From an uncultured Rhodanobacteraceae bacterium (GTDB taxonomy: Bacteria; Pseudomonadota; Gammaproteobacteria; Xanthomonadales; SZUA-5): DNA of 18,167 nucleotides. The translations under genes and the position numbers were made by a program. The notes beneath the pieces are model-generated. The model saw only the letters and a program-made list of their open reading frames with translations, was not told where the DNA came from and ran no database searches. The DNA lies in contig CALEZI010000023.1 in the NCBI GenBank assembly GCA_937928755.1, positions 1 through 18,167 on the forward strand. The letters run 5' to 3'. Shown here piece after piece: positions 6,398-13,895 of this stretch. Position 1 is the stretch's first letter; the number at the start of each line of letters is the position of its first letter.

Positions 6398-8134
6398 TCA
6401 GCCGCGCAGACGCCTTATTTCGGCGTCGCGCTCGTCCTGGATACGCTGCTCGACAGCCTCTTCGGACATGCCGGTCCCGGCGAGCACGCGCGCGGCGAGT
6501 TGCAGGCTGGCCTCCACGGTTTCGGGAACCACCTGGCTGGCACCATGCTCGAGCAATCGCCGGGCGTGCGTGCCATCCCGGGCGCGCGCGTAGATCGGCA
6601 GGTCCGGCGCAAAATCGCGCACGGCGCGCACGATGTGGTCGGCCGCATTGACGTTGTCCATGGTCACGACCAGCGCCCGCGCCTGGTCGATCCGCGTGCG
6701 CTTGAGCATGTCCAGACGCGAGGCATCGCCGTAGAAGACCGGGCGCCCCTTGGCGCGCTGCTGCGCAACGTGGTCGGCGTCCAGATCGAGTGCCACGTAG
6801 TCCAGATGCTCGACATCGAGTACGCGTGCCAGCGCGTGGCCAACGCGACCGAAGCCGGCGATCACCACGTGCCCATCAACTTCCGCCAGCTCGAGGTTAT
6901 TGATCTCATCGCCGCTGGCAGCGCGTCGCTCCAGGCGCACCGCCCAGCCTCGCGCCAGGGAAGCCACCATGGGCGTCAGGACCATGCTGAGACCAGCGAC
7001 GGTCAGCATGAACTGGGCGACAGCCGGATCCAGCAGCGACAGTTGTTGCGCCAGCACGACGACGACAAAAGCGAACTCGCCCGCCTGGCCGAGCAGCAAG
7101 CCGGTTTCGAGCGACAGCGCGCGCGACATCCCGAATGCCCGGCACAGGGCGGCAATCAACAGCGCCTTGCCGAGCATCAGGCCGACCACCGCCGCCAGCA
7201 GTGGCAGCGCATGGGCAACGATCACGCCGACGTCGATGGCCATGCCCACCGAGATGAAAAAGACGCCGAGCAGCAGGCCCTTGAACGGCTCGATGTCGAC
7301 TTCGATCTCGTGACGGAATTCGGTCTCGGCCAACAGCAGACCGGCCATGAACGCCCCGAGCGCCATCGACAGGCCGGCGGCCCCGGTCAACGCAGCGCTG
7401 CCGAGTGCCACCAGCAGAATCGCCGCCATGAACATTTCCGGACTGCGCGTGCGCGCAACCGTTCGCATCAGCGGTCGCAACGCCAGGCGCCCGACCAGGT
7501 AGATCGCCACCATCGCCAGCAGTGCCTTGCCCAGCGCCAGCGCCAGCGAGGTACCAACGCTGGCTCCAGCACCCGCGCCGAGCACGCCAACCAGGAACAA
7601 TATCGGCACCACGGCCAGATCCTGCAGCAGCAGGATGGAGAAGCCGGTGCGCCCGAGCGGCGTACCCAGTTGTCGGCGCTCGGCCAGCAGTTGCATGACG
7701 ATCGCCGTCGACGACAGCGCGAATGAAGCGCCGATCAGCGTCGCTGCAGCAGCATCGGCGCCGAAGCCGGCGGCGACGCCAGCGATCGCCACCGCGCTGA
7801 CCAGCACCTGCAGGCTGCCCAGACCGAAGACCAGTCGCCGCATCGCCCACAGCCGCTCGAACGACAGCTCCAGGCCGATCACGAACAGCAGGAACACGAC
7901 GCCCAGTTCGGCGAGGTGGCGCACGCCGTCGAGATCGGTGATGGTCAGCATCTCCAGCGCCGGCCAGTCTGCCGCCAGCAAGCCGAGGCCGTGCGGGCCG
8001 ATCAGGAAGCCGACCAGCAGGTAACCCAGCACCGGGCTGACGCGCAGCCGATGCAACAACGGCACGACGATCCCGGCAGCGACCAGGAACAGCATCACTT
8101 CGCGCAGATAAGGGATTCCAAGGTCAGCGTGCAT
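6398..8134 (-). CDS. CPA2-family cation:proton antiporter, KefB/KefC-like
   Basis: A 578-residue inner-membrane transporter. Residues about 12-395 hold a dozen or so hydrophobic helices with family segments HLAELGVVFLLFVIGLEL (73-90), LLQDLAVVPILF (with Asp172), GAFMAGLLLAE and FFISVGMAID. Residues about 421-545 form a cytoplasmic RCK/TrkA-N domain with the nucleotide-binding motif GFGRVG (427-432) and an acidic strand end near VALDLDAD. This architecture is that of potassium:proton antiporters gated by nucleotide or glutathione adducts. The KefF/KefG ancillary protein typical of enterobacteria is not beside it. The C-terminus is charged. It follows the GtrA gene on the same strand after 49 bases, so the two may share a transcript. 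Confidence 0.93.
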   Translation of the reverse strand: MHADLGIPYLREVMLFLVAAGIVVPLLHRLRVSPVLGYLLVGFLIGPHGLGLLAADWPALEMLTITDLDGVRHLAELGVVFLLFVIGLELSFERLWAMRRLVFGLGSLQVLVSAVAIAGVAAGFGADAAAATLIGASFALSSTAIVMQLLAERRQLGTPLGRTGFSILLLQDLAVVPILFLVGVLGAGAGASVGTSLALALGKALLAMVAIYLVGRLALRPLMRTVARTRSPEMFMAAILLVALGSAALTGAAGLSMALGAFMAGLLLAETEFRHEIEVDIEPFKGLLLGVFFISVGMAIDVGVIVAHALPLLAAVVGLMLGKALLIAALCRAFGMSRALSLETGLLLGQAGEFAFVVVVLAQQLSLLDPAVAQFMLTVAGLSMVLTPMVASLARGWAVRLERRAASGDEINNLELAEVDGHVVIAGFGRVGHALARVLDVEHLDYVALDLDADHVAQQRAKGRPVFYGDASRLDMLKRTRIDQARALVVTMDNVNAADHIVRAVRDFAPDLPIYARARDGTHARRLLEHGASQVVPETVEASLQLAARVLAGTGMSEEAVEQRIQDERDAEIRRLRG

Positions 8135-8183
8135 GGTTGCTCGAATCAGCTGGGCGGCAAGAGTGCCTGGCGCGGGATGAGGC

Positions 8184-8573
8184 TCATGCGCGCGTCGCCT
8201 GCGCCGCCGACGCCGGGTCGCTGAGGATGCGGCGCGACAAAACGAAGTTGATCGGCAAATTGATCACGATGGCCACCGCCGCAGCGACCCGCGGCCCGAC
8301 AAGGGCGAAGTGCATGGCGAGAAAGATCACCGCGCTGCTGAGTGCATACAACATCAAGTGCATGAGGGTGTAGGCGACTGCCTTGCGATGTCCAAGGCGG
8401 CCGTTGAACACCAGTCGCGTGTGCGAGTAGAAGCCCAGCGCGAGGCCGATCGCGACGACCGTCAGCCAGGCCAGTTGCGGGTGCCACCAGATCACCAGCA
8501 GACAGTAAATGCCGTAGGTGAACCCGGTATTGAATCCGCCCACCAGCAGGAACCGCAGTCCTTGACGCAGCAT
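8184..8573 (-). CDS. GtrA-like family membrane protein
   Basis: A 129-residue protein with four hydrophobic helices. Its N-terminus (MLRQGLRFLLVGGFNTGFTYGIY) has the R-F-x-x-V-G-x-x-N-T pattern of the GtrA family. Near its C-terminus NLPINFVLSRRILS matches the family's N-F-x-x-x-R-x-x-x-F-like ending. GtrA proteins are thought to flip polyprenyl-phosphate-linked sugars for O-antigen, arabinogalactan or teichoic acid modification. No glycosyltransferase lies beside it, so its sugar is unknown. ATG 8573 overlaps the stop of a short upstream frame (TGATG). The open frame extends further upstream without a good start. Confidence 0.85.
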   Translation of the reverse strand: MLRQGLRFLLVGGFNTGFTYGIYCLLVIWWHPQLAWLTVVAIGLALGFYSHTRLVFNGRLGHRKAVAYTLMHLMLYALSSAVIFLAMHFALVGPRVAAAVAIVINLPINFVLSRRILSDPASAAQATRA

Positions 8574-8946
8574 CAGCGCACGGCCTGCAGCGGCGCCCTG
8601 GATTCGGCGGCATCGCGATCGTCGCTGGGCATTGCGGCAGCGAGCACCCCCGCGACCGCCACGTGAATACCTGCCCGATGCGGCTGCTGCGCGCGCGCGC
8701 CATCGAACGGTCGGGCGGACTGCACTTTCAGGATTTTCCGGCGGCTTCCATCCACTGAAATCTACACCAAGGCGTTGCTTCCGGCCGGGCTCACGACGGG
8801 CAAGGCCGTCGCTGCCGGAGGGCCCGCTGTTCGCGCCGGTACAGCGCAACCCGAACGACGCCGCAAGCGCGCCACCCTGCCAGGGCTCGCGTCCTCTGCG
8901 CGCACAGTCGCTATGCTGCCAATTTGCTCGCTGCCCAGGAGGCCCC
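8574..8946. other. Divergent intergenic region between GtrA and DUF350 genes
   Basis: This 373-base stretch should carry the promoters of the GtrA/antiporter pair (-) and the DUF350 gene (+). A 60-codon frame on the minus strand (8573-8755) ends in a TGATG overlap with the GtrA start. It could be a leader peptide or a chance frame; it resembles nothing I recognise and lacks a ribosome-binding site. A weak -10-like TATGCT lies at 8912-8917 without a convincing -35. No inverted repeat stands out, unlike most other gaps in this window. Confidence 0.4.
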
Positions 8947-9363
8947 ATGTGGGAATCGACCGAAACCTCGCTCCAGGGCCTGCCCGCCTTTCTCGCCTAT
9001 TTCGGCGTGGCGTTGGGCCTGACCCTGCTCTACCTGCTGGTCTACACACGGCTGACGCCGCAGCGTGAGTTCACGCTGATCCGACTTAACAACAATGCCG
9101 CCGCAACGGCGCTCGGGGGTTCTCTGCTCGGTTTCGCGCTGCCGCTGCACAGTGCGATCACCAACGCCATCGGCCTGCTCGACTGCGCGCTGTGGGGGCT
9201 GGTGGCGCTTGCCGTGCAGGTGGTCACCTTCGTGGTGCTGCGCCTGGTCCTGAGCGGTCTGCCCGACCGCATCGCGCGCGGCGAGCAGGCGGCGGCGAAC
9301 TTCGTCGCTTCCACGTCGATCGCTGTCGGACTGCTGAATTCGGCGTCGATGACGTATTACTGA
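8947..9363 (+). CDS. DUF350 domain-containing membrane protein
   Basis: A 138-residue protein with four hydrophobic segments, at about residues 14-35, 52-75, 78-102 and 116-133. LIRLNNNAAATALGGSLLGFALPL and the later EQAAANFVASTSIAVGLLNSASMTY fit the DUF350 (YjfL/UPF0719) family, in which an N-x-A-A-x-x-x-G-x-x-x-G pattern recurs in both halves. The family is of unknown function, and members often sit near stress or membrane-maintenance genes. The start ATG 8947 is secured by AGGAGG at 8937-8942, four bases upstream, the strongest ribosome-binding site in this half of the window. The stop codon is five bases from the outer arm of a large repeat composite. Confidence 0.85.
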   Translation: MWESTETSLQGLPAFLAYFGVALGLTLLYLLVYTRLTPQREFTLIRLNNNAAATALGGSLLGFALPLHSAITNAIGLLDCALWGLVALAVQVVTFVVLRLVLSGLPDRIARGEQAAANFVASTSIAVGLLNSASMTYY

Positions 9364-9445
9364 AGCGGTGTGGGTTGTCGGTGTTGGTGTCGGACAGAGC
9401 ACGGAAGCCTCCGATCCCGCGCGAGACCCGTCATTGCGAGCGCAG

Positions 9446-9561
9446 CGAAGCAAACGCTTCATCCGCGGAGCGCATCCAGTGACCCTGCCTGGTTTTCCGA
9501 CCGCGGAGTCAGGGCAAAGAAAGGTCGCTGGATGCGCTCCGCGGATGAAGCGTTTGCTTCG
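9446..9561. repeat. Perfect 34-bp inverted repeat
   Basis: The arms 9446-9479 and 9528-9561 are exact reverse complements over 34 bases, separated by a 48-base loop. The left arm contains CGAAGCAAACGCTTCATCC and the right arm GGATGAAGCGTTTGCTTCG. The bases just outside the left arm, CGTCATTGCGAGCG, resemble the start of a dispersed repeat seen in many proteobacterial genomes, but I cannot check that here. The loop has a weak internal stem (CCCTG/CAGGG). Confidence 0.85.
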
Positions 9562-9577
9562 TCGCTACGTTCCTCTC

Positions 9578-9672
9578 CATGAACCGACCGGCGTAGGTTG
9601 GGCAAAGGCGCAGCCGTGCCCAACAATCGCGGCGTTGGGCATGCTGCGCTTTGCCCAACCTACGGTTCATGG
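9578..9672. repeat. Imperfect inverted repeat with GTAGGTTGGGCAAAG arms
   Basis: The outer arms are CCATGAACCG (9578-9587) and CGGTTCATGG (9663-9672). Inner arms are GTAGGTTGGGCAAAG from 9593 and its reverse complement CTTTGCCCAACCTAC ending at 9663. They continue into GCGCAGC and TGCCCAAC matches with small offsets. The whole can fold into a long interrupted hairpin with a loop near ACAATCGCGGC. GTAGGTTGGG-type intergenic repeats are known to me from several proteobacteria. Confidence 0.75.
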
Positions 9673-9887
9673 CCGGTGTGCATTATCGGGCCGAAAAAGA
9701 GTGGCTCGCAATGAAGAGGTTCAGGGTCTGTGTGCAGCTTCGACACGACGCGGGCCGCTCGCATTGACGACTTGTTCAGTCGTGCACTGGTCTGCTGTAT
9801 CCAACACCAACACCAACAACCAACACCTCTACCGGGCCCGACGGAGAGAGTAGACTCCCCCCGCGCGCAGCCGGGAGGGAGGTCGCA

Positions 9888-11720
9888 ATGCAGTCGACGG
9901 ATATCCGTCAACCGGACTACTTTCACAAGGTGGTCGATTGCCAATGGGCCTGTCCGGCGCATACGCCGGTGCCCGAGTACATCCGCCTGATCGCCGCCGG
10001 CCGCCACGCCGACGCCTACATGGTCAACTGGAAATCCAACGTCTTTCCGGGCGTGCTCGGGCGCACCTGCGACCGTCCGTGCGAACCGGCATGTCGTCGC
10101 GGTCGCGTCGAGGAAACCGCGGGGCATCCGCCGGAGCCGGTGGCGATCTGCCGCCTGAAGCGCGTCGCCGCCGACAACAAGGGCGATGTCAGTGCGCTGA
10201 TGCCGCCGCCACCGAAATCGAAGAACGGCAAGCGCATCGCCTGCGTCGGCGCCGGCCCGGCCTCTTTGACGGTCGCCCGCGACCTCGCGGCCCTCGGTTA
10301 CGACGTGGTCGTGTTCGATGGCGAGGCCAAGGCCGGTGGCTTCATTCGCACGCAGATTCCGCGCTTCCGACTGCCCGAATCGGTGATCGACGAAGAAGTC
10401 GGTCACATCATGAATCTCGGCGTCGACTTCCGTTCCGGCCAGCGCATCGATTCGATGCGCGAACTGCTGACGCAAGGCTACGACGCCATCTTCGTCGGCT
10501 GCGGCGCGCCGCGCGGCCGCGATCTCGACATACCGGGCCGCCACGAGGCCGCCAAGCATATCCATATCGGCATCGACTGGCTGGCGTCGGTGTCGTTTGG
10601 CCACATCCACTCGGTCGGGCGCCGCGTGATCGTGCTCGGCGGCGGCAACACCGCGATGGACTGCTGTCGTTCGGCGCGTCGCATGGGCGGCGAATCGGTC
10701 ACCGTGGTGGTGCGTTCGGGCTTCGACGAAATGAAAGCCAGCCCGTGGGAAAAGGAGGATGCGCAGCACGAAGGCATCCCGATCCGCAATTACCTGGTAC
10801 CGGTCGCCTTCATCCACATCGAAGGCCAGTTGTGCGCGATGCAGTTCCAGAAAGTGCGCCCGGAGATCGATGCCAACGGTCGCCGCCAACTGCTGCCGAC
10901 CGGCGAACCGGATGTCGAGATCGATTGCGACGAGGTGCTGATCGCGGTCGGACAGGAGAACGCGTTTCCGTGGATCGAACGCGAATGCGGCATCGAGTTC
11001 GATCGCTGGGGCCTGCCGAAGCTCGACCCGAAAACCCATCAGTCGACGGTCAAGAACGTGTATTTCGGCGGCGACGCCGCATTTGGCCCGAAGAACATCA
11101 TCTGGGCCGTCGCCCACGGCCATGAAGCCGCGGTCAGCATCGACAAGATGCTGCATGGCGAGGACATCCAGGATCGGCCGCTGCCGGCCACCGTGATGAT
11201 CTCGCAGAAGATGGGCATCCACGAGTGGAGCTACGGCAACGACATCACCGACGCCGCGCGCAACAAGGTGCCCTGGGCGCCGCCTTCGCTGACCCTGAAC
11301 AACATCAAGGTCGAGGTCGAACTCGGCTTCGACCAGAACCTGGCGATCAAGGAAGCCGCTCGCTGCCTCAACTGCGACGTGCAGACCGTGTTCACGCTGA
11401 ACAAGTGCATCGAATGCGATGCCTGCGTCGACATCTGCCCGATGGACTGCATCAGCTTCGTGGCCAACGGCGAGGAATCCGACCTGCGCCAGCGCCTGAC
11501 CGCACCGGCACTCAACCTGACCCAGGACCTGTACGTCGCCGACGGCCTGAAGACCGGCCGCGCGATGGTCAAGGACGAGGACCTGTGCCTGCACTGCGGC
11601 CTGTGCGCCGAACGCTGCCCCACCGGCGCCTGGGACATGCAGAAGTTCCTGCTGGAGATGACCCATGCGGGGCCGGGGTGTCGGTCGGGCGCGGGGCTGA
11701 CGGTGAAGGTGGCGGCGTGA
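9888..11720 (+). CDS. GltD-like FAD/NAD(P) oxidoreductase with N- and C-terminal Fe-S domains (probable KorC-type electron-transfer subunit)
   Basis: A 610-residue protein. Residues 1-100 resemble the N-terminal Fe-S domain of glutamate synthase small subunits (Cys18, 22, 61, 65, 69). An FAD site GAGPAS (121-126) and an NAD(P) site GGGNTA (251-256) follow, with a second flavin motif GGDAAFGPKNIIWAVAHG (394-411). The C-terminal 120 residues add cysteines 493/496 and two 4Fe-4S ferredoxin motifs (507-510-513-517 and 567-570-573-577). It should move electrons between NAD(P) and Fe-S clusters. No large GltB subunit is present; the neighbours are 2-oxoacid oxidoreductase alpha and beta genes. It therefore probably serves as their NAD(P)-linked subunit, like the roughly 66-kDa subunit I recall from Azoarcus/Thauera 2-oxoglutarate oxidoreductase. 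GGGAGGGAGG at 9873-9882 fixes ATG 9888. Confidence 0.88.
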   Translation: MQSTDIRQPDYFHKVVDCQWACPAHTPVPEYIRLIAAGRHADAYMVNWKSNVFPGVLGRTCDRPCEPACRRGRVEETAGHPPEPVAICRLKRVAADNKGDVSALMPPPPKSKNGKRIACVGAGPASLTVARDLAALGYDVVVFDGEAKAGGFIRTQIPRFRLPESVIDEEVGHIMNLGVDFRSGQRIDSMRELLTQGYDAIFVGCGAPRGRDLDIPGRHEAAKHIHIGIDWLASVSFGHIHSVGRRVIVLGGGNTAMDCCRSARRMGGESVTVVVRSGFDEMKASPWEKEDAQHEGIPIRNYLVPVAFIHIEGQLCAMQFQKVRPEIDANGRRQLLPTGEPDVEIDCDEVLIAVGQENAFPWIERECGIEFDRWGLPKLDPKTHQSTVKNVYFGGDAAFGPKNIIWAVAHGHEAAVSIDKMLHGEDIQDRPLPATVMISQKMGIHEWSYGNDITDAARNKVPWAPPSLTLNNIKVEVELGFDQNLAIKEAARCLNCDVQTVFTLNKCIECDACVDICPMDCISFVANGEESDLRQRLTAPALNLTQDLYVADGLKTGRAMVKDEDLCLHCGLCAERCPTGAWDMQKFLLEMTHAGPGCRSGAGLTVKVAA

Positions 11721-11737
11721 ACGGGGCTGTTGTTTTT

Positions 11738-11866
11738 GTCCGCAAAGGACGCAAAGAACGCAAAGGAGAGCCAAAACCAAAGTTGGCGCCCGTGCGTTTT
11801 CGGGACTGCCTCGTGCCCACCATTCCATCTTTGCTTTCCTTTGCGTCCTTTGCGTCCTTTGCGGAC
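11738..11866. repeat. Inverted repeat built of 9-bp CGCAAAGGA units
   Basis: Left arm 11738-11767 consists of GTC followed by three tandem 9-base units (CGCAAAGGA, CGCAAAGAA, CGCAAAGGA from 11741). Right arm 11837-11866 is its reverse complement with 29 of 30 bases matching. The loop is 69 bases. It fills most of the 181-base gap between the GltD-like gene and the alpha-subunit gene, which are in the same direction. A transcript across it would form a long stem. CGCAAAGGA-type tandem units recur in intergenic DNA of various bacteria, from memory. No promoter is evident in the gap. Confidence 0.8.
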
Positions 11867-11901
11867 CAAACGCTCTCCAATGACCAGCTGCAGACAAGCG
11901 C

Positions 11902-13725
11902 ATGCCCCTGACCGCCACCAACGACTTCGTCATCAAATTCGCCAACGTCAACGGCTCGGGATCGGCGTCGGCGAATGAGTTGTTCGCCAAGGCGATCCTG
12001 CGCATGGGTGTGCCGGTGAGCCCGCGCAACATCTTTCCGTCGAACATCCAGGGACTGCCGACCTGGTACGAGGTGCGTGTCAGCGAGGCCGGGTATCTGG
12101 GGCGGCGCGGTGGTGTCGATCTGATGGTGGCGATGAATCCGCAGACCTGGGCCACCGATGTGGCCGAGATCGAATCCGGCGGTTATCTGTATTACGACTC
12201 GACCAAGCCATTGCCGCTGGCGGCCTTCCGCGAGGACATCGAAGTCATCGGCATGCCGCTGACCATGTTGTGCGTCAAGCACTACGACGATCCGCGCCAA
12301 CGCCAATTGCTGAAGAACGTGCTTTACCTCGGCGGACTGTCGTCCCTGCTCGGCATCGAGCCCGACGTCGTCGAGAAACTGCTCGGCGAGCAGTACCAGG
12401 GCAAGCCGCAACTGGCGCAGCCGAACATCGATGCCTTCCGCCTCGGGCGCGACTGGGCGGCGGACAACCTCAAGCCGATCGGCCTCAAGGTGCGCCGCGC
12501 CGACAATGTCGGCGACCGCATCTTCGTCGACGGCAACACGGCGGCGGGTTTGGGCTGCGTGTACGGCGGCGCCACGGTGTGCGCCTGGTATCCGATCACG
12601 CCGTCGACCTCGGTCGCCGAGGCCTTCGAGAAATACGCGCGCAAGTTCCGCACCACGCCCGAGGGCGAGAAGAAGTACGCCATCGTGCAGGCCGAGGACG
12701 AGATCGCCTCGATCGGCATGGTCGTCGGCGCCGGCTGGAACGGCGCGCGCGCATTCACCGCGACCAGTGGCCCCGGCGTGTCGCTGATGACCGAGTTTAT
12801 CGGCCTGGCGCACTTCGCCGAGATCCCGGCGACCATCGTCAACGTGCAGCGCGGCGGGCCGTCGACCGGCATGCCGACGCGCACCCAGCAAGCCGACGTG
12901 CTTGCCTGCGCCTATGCCTCGCACGGCGACACCAAACACATCCTGCTGTTCCCGGAGGATCCGTTCGAGGCATTCGAACAGTCCGCGGCGGCGCTCGATC
13001 TCGCCGACCGCCTGCAGACGCCGGTATTCGTGATGCTCGATCTCGACATCGGCATGAACCAGCGCCTGTGCAAGCCCTTTGCCTGGGACGAAAGTCGCCA
13101 GTACGACCGCGGCAAGGTTCTGAGCTGCGAGGAGCTCGAATCGGGGCGCCCGTTCGGCCGCTATCGCGATGTGGATGGCGACGGCATCCCGTTCCGCACC
13201 TATCCCGGCACGCACCCCAGCCGTGGCGCCTTTTTTACTCGCGGCACGACCAAGAACGTCGATGCCGGCTATTCCGAACGCGGACCGGACTATCTGGAAA
13301 ACGTGCATCGCCTGGTGCGCAAATTTCACACCGCGCGCGGACTGGTGCCGCAGCCGGTGGTGCGCATGGCGGCGCGCCCGACGCGCATCGGCGTACTCTA
13401 TTACGGCTCGACCAGCCCGGCCATGCACGAGTGCGCCGAACTGCTGGCCAGCGAGGGCATGGCGGTTGACCTGATGCGCATCCGCGCGTTTCCATTCCCG
13501 GAATCGGTGCGCGACTTCGTGCTCGGCCACGCCGTCGTGTTCCTCGTCGAACAGAACCGCGACGCGCAATTGCGCACGCTGCTGGTCAACGAGTTCGCGC
13601 TCGACCCCGCGCGCATCCATCCGGTCCTGCACTACGACGGCACGCCGATCACCGCGCGCTTCATCAGCCGCGCCATTCGGGATCGCGTCGAGCTTCTGGT
13701 CCACCAGGAAGGGAGAGCGGCGTGA
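11902..13725 (+). CDS. korA: 2-oxoacid:acceptor oxidoreductase, alpha subunit (gamma-alpha fusion, KorA-like)
   Basis: A 607-residue protein. Residues 1-190 are the gamma-type domain (FANVNGSGSASANELF at 13-28, then RNIFPSNIQGLPTWYEVR). Residues about 208-600 are the alpha domain, with CAWYPITPSTSVAEAFEKY (227-245), QAEDEIASIGMV and the family hallmark SGPGVSLMTEFIGLA to QRGGPSTGMPT. The enzyme family converts 2-oxoacid plus CoA to acyl-CoA plus CO2 with reduction of ferredoxin or a similar carrier. 2-Oxoglutarate is the likely substrate by overall resemblance, but pyruvate or branched-chain oxoacids cannot be excluded. ATG 11902 has no strong ribosome-binding site. The downstream beta gene supplies the TPP and Fe-S site. 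Confidence 0.9.
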   Translation: MPLTATNDFVIKFANVNGSGSASANELFAKAILRMGVPVSPRNIFPSNIQGLPTWYEVRVSEAGYLGRRGGVDLMVAMNPQTWATDVAEIESGGYLYYDSTKPLPLAAFREDIEVIGMPLTMLCVKHYDDPRQRQLLKNVLYLGGLSSLLGIEPDVVEKLLGEQYQGKPQLAQPNIDAFRLGRDWAADNLKPIGLKVRRADNVGDRIFVDGNTAAGLGCVYGGATVCAWYPITPSTSVAEAFEKYARKFRTTPEGEKKYAIVQAEDEIASIGMVVGAGWNGARAFTATSGPGVSLMTEFIGLAHFAEIPATIVNVQRGGPSTGMPTRTQQADVLACAYASHGDTKHILLFPEDPFEAFEQSAAALDLADRLQTPVFVMLDLDIGMNQRLCKPFAWDESRQYDRGKVLSCEELESGRPFGRYRDVDGDGIPFRTYPGTHPSRGAFFTRGTTKNVDAGYSERGPDYLENVHRLVRKFHTARGLVPQPVVRMAARPTRIGVLYYGSTSPAMHECAELLASEGMAVDLMRIRAFPFPESVRDFVLGHAVVFLVEQNRDAQLRTLLVNEFALDPARIHPVLHYDGTPITARFISRAIRDRVELLVHQEGRAA

Positions 13726-13726
13726 G

Positions 13727-13859
13727 AAAAGCGGGGAAAGGGGGCAGGGGACCCACGACGTCGCCATGCCGAGCTTTATCGCAGTTCGTGCACGTTCGGC
13801 ACACGACACGGCCAATGCCGGGCGCGATGGCCATTCCCCCTGCCCCCTGCCCCGCTCTT
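13727..13859. repeat. G-rich imperfect inverted repeat between alpha and beta genes
   Basis: Left arm 13727-13751 has AAAAGCGGGGAAAGGGGGCA followed by GGGGA. Right arm 13834-13859 reads, in reverse complement, AAGAGCGGGGCAGGGGGCAG followed by GGGGAA. They match at nearly all positions with a small offset. Each arm has three runs of four or five G on one strand, with about 7-base spacing. This occupies most of the 170-base gap between the two subunit genes. G-rich heptad repeats with quadruplex potential have been described in Xanthomonas. Here the arms could form either a long hairpin or, with only three runs each, an incomplete quadruplex. Confidence 0.7.
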
Positions 13860-13895
13860 CCGCCTAACTGCCACGGCGCGCCCTGAGGCACAACG

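Larger units (their letters stand above)
9368..9826. repeat. Nested inverted-repeat composite upstream of the oxidoreductase genes
   Basis: About 460 bases of the 524-base gap between the DUF350 gene and the GltD-like gene are bounded by imperfect inverted arms. The left arm at 9368-9397 includes GGTTGTCGGTGTTGGTGTCG. The right arm at 9795-9826 reads, in reverse complement, GGTTGTTGGTGTTGGTGTTG at the equivalent place. Inside lie two further inverted repeats (9446-9561 and 9578-9672). No coding frame with recognisable content lies within, there is no transposase, and I see no clear target-site duplication. It could be a MITE-like insertion or a pile-up of independent REP-like elements. A small hairpin (CGACT-TGTTC-AGTCG, 9768-9782) lies near its right end. 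Confidence 0.6.

Noticed and set aside
5588..7726. 712-codon plus-strand frame opposite the dioxygenase and antiporter and across MAPEG
   Set aside because: It overlaps three genes with convincing motifs in other frames and has a low-complexity Gln/Arg/His-rich composition.
9368..9887. CRISPR array or tRNA in the repeat-rich gap
   Set aside because: The repeats are inverted, not regularly spaced direct repeats, there are no cas genes, and no cloverleaf with a TTC arm is visible.
9888..11720. Simple gltD (glutamate synthase small subunit) assignment
   Set aside because: The protein carries an extra C-terminal double 4Fe-4S domain, no gltB is adjacent, and the neighbours are 2-oxoacid oxidoreductase subunits.
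9660..12155. 831-codon minus-strand frame opposite the GltD-like gene
   Set aside because: It is antisense to a protein with clear Fe-S, FAD and NAD(P) motifs, contains translated repeat DNA at both ends and shows no recognisable domain. Long antisense frames are expected in GC-rich genes.
11569..13815. 748-codon minus-strand frame opposite the alpha-subunit gene
   Set aside because: It is antisense to a complete KorA-like gene and continues through both intergenic repeats, with no protein family visible.
13726..13895. Insertion sequence between the alpha and beta genes
   Set aside because: Only about 170 bases are present, there is no transposase frame, and the inverted arms have G-rich heptads rather than IS-type ends. 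A non-autonomous repeat remains possible and is reported as such.
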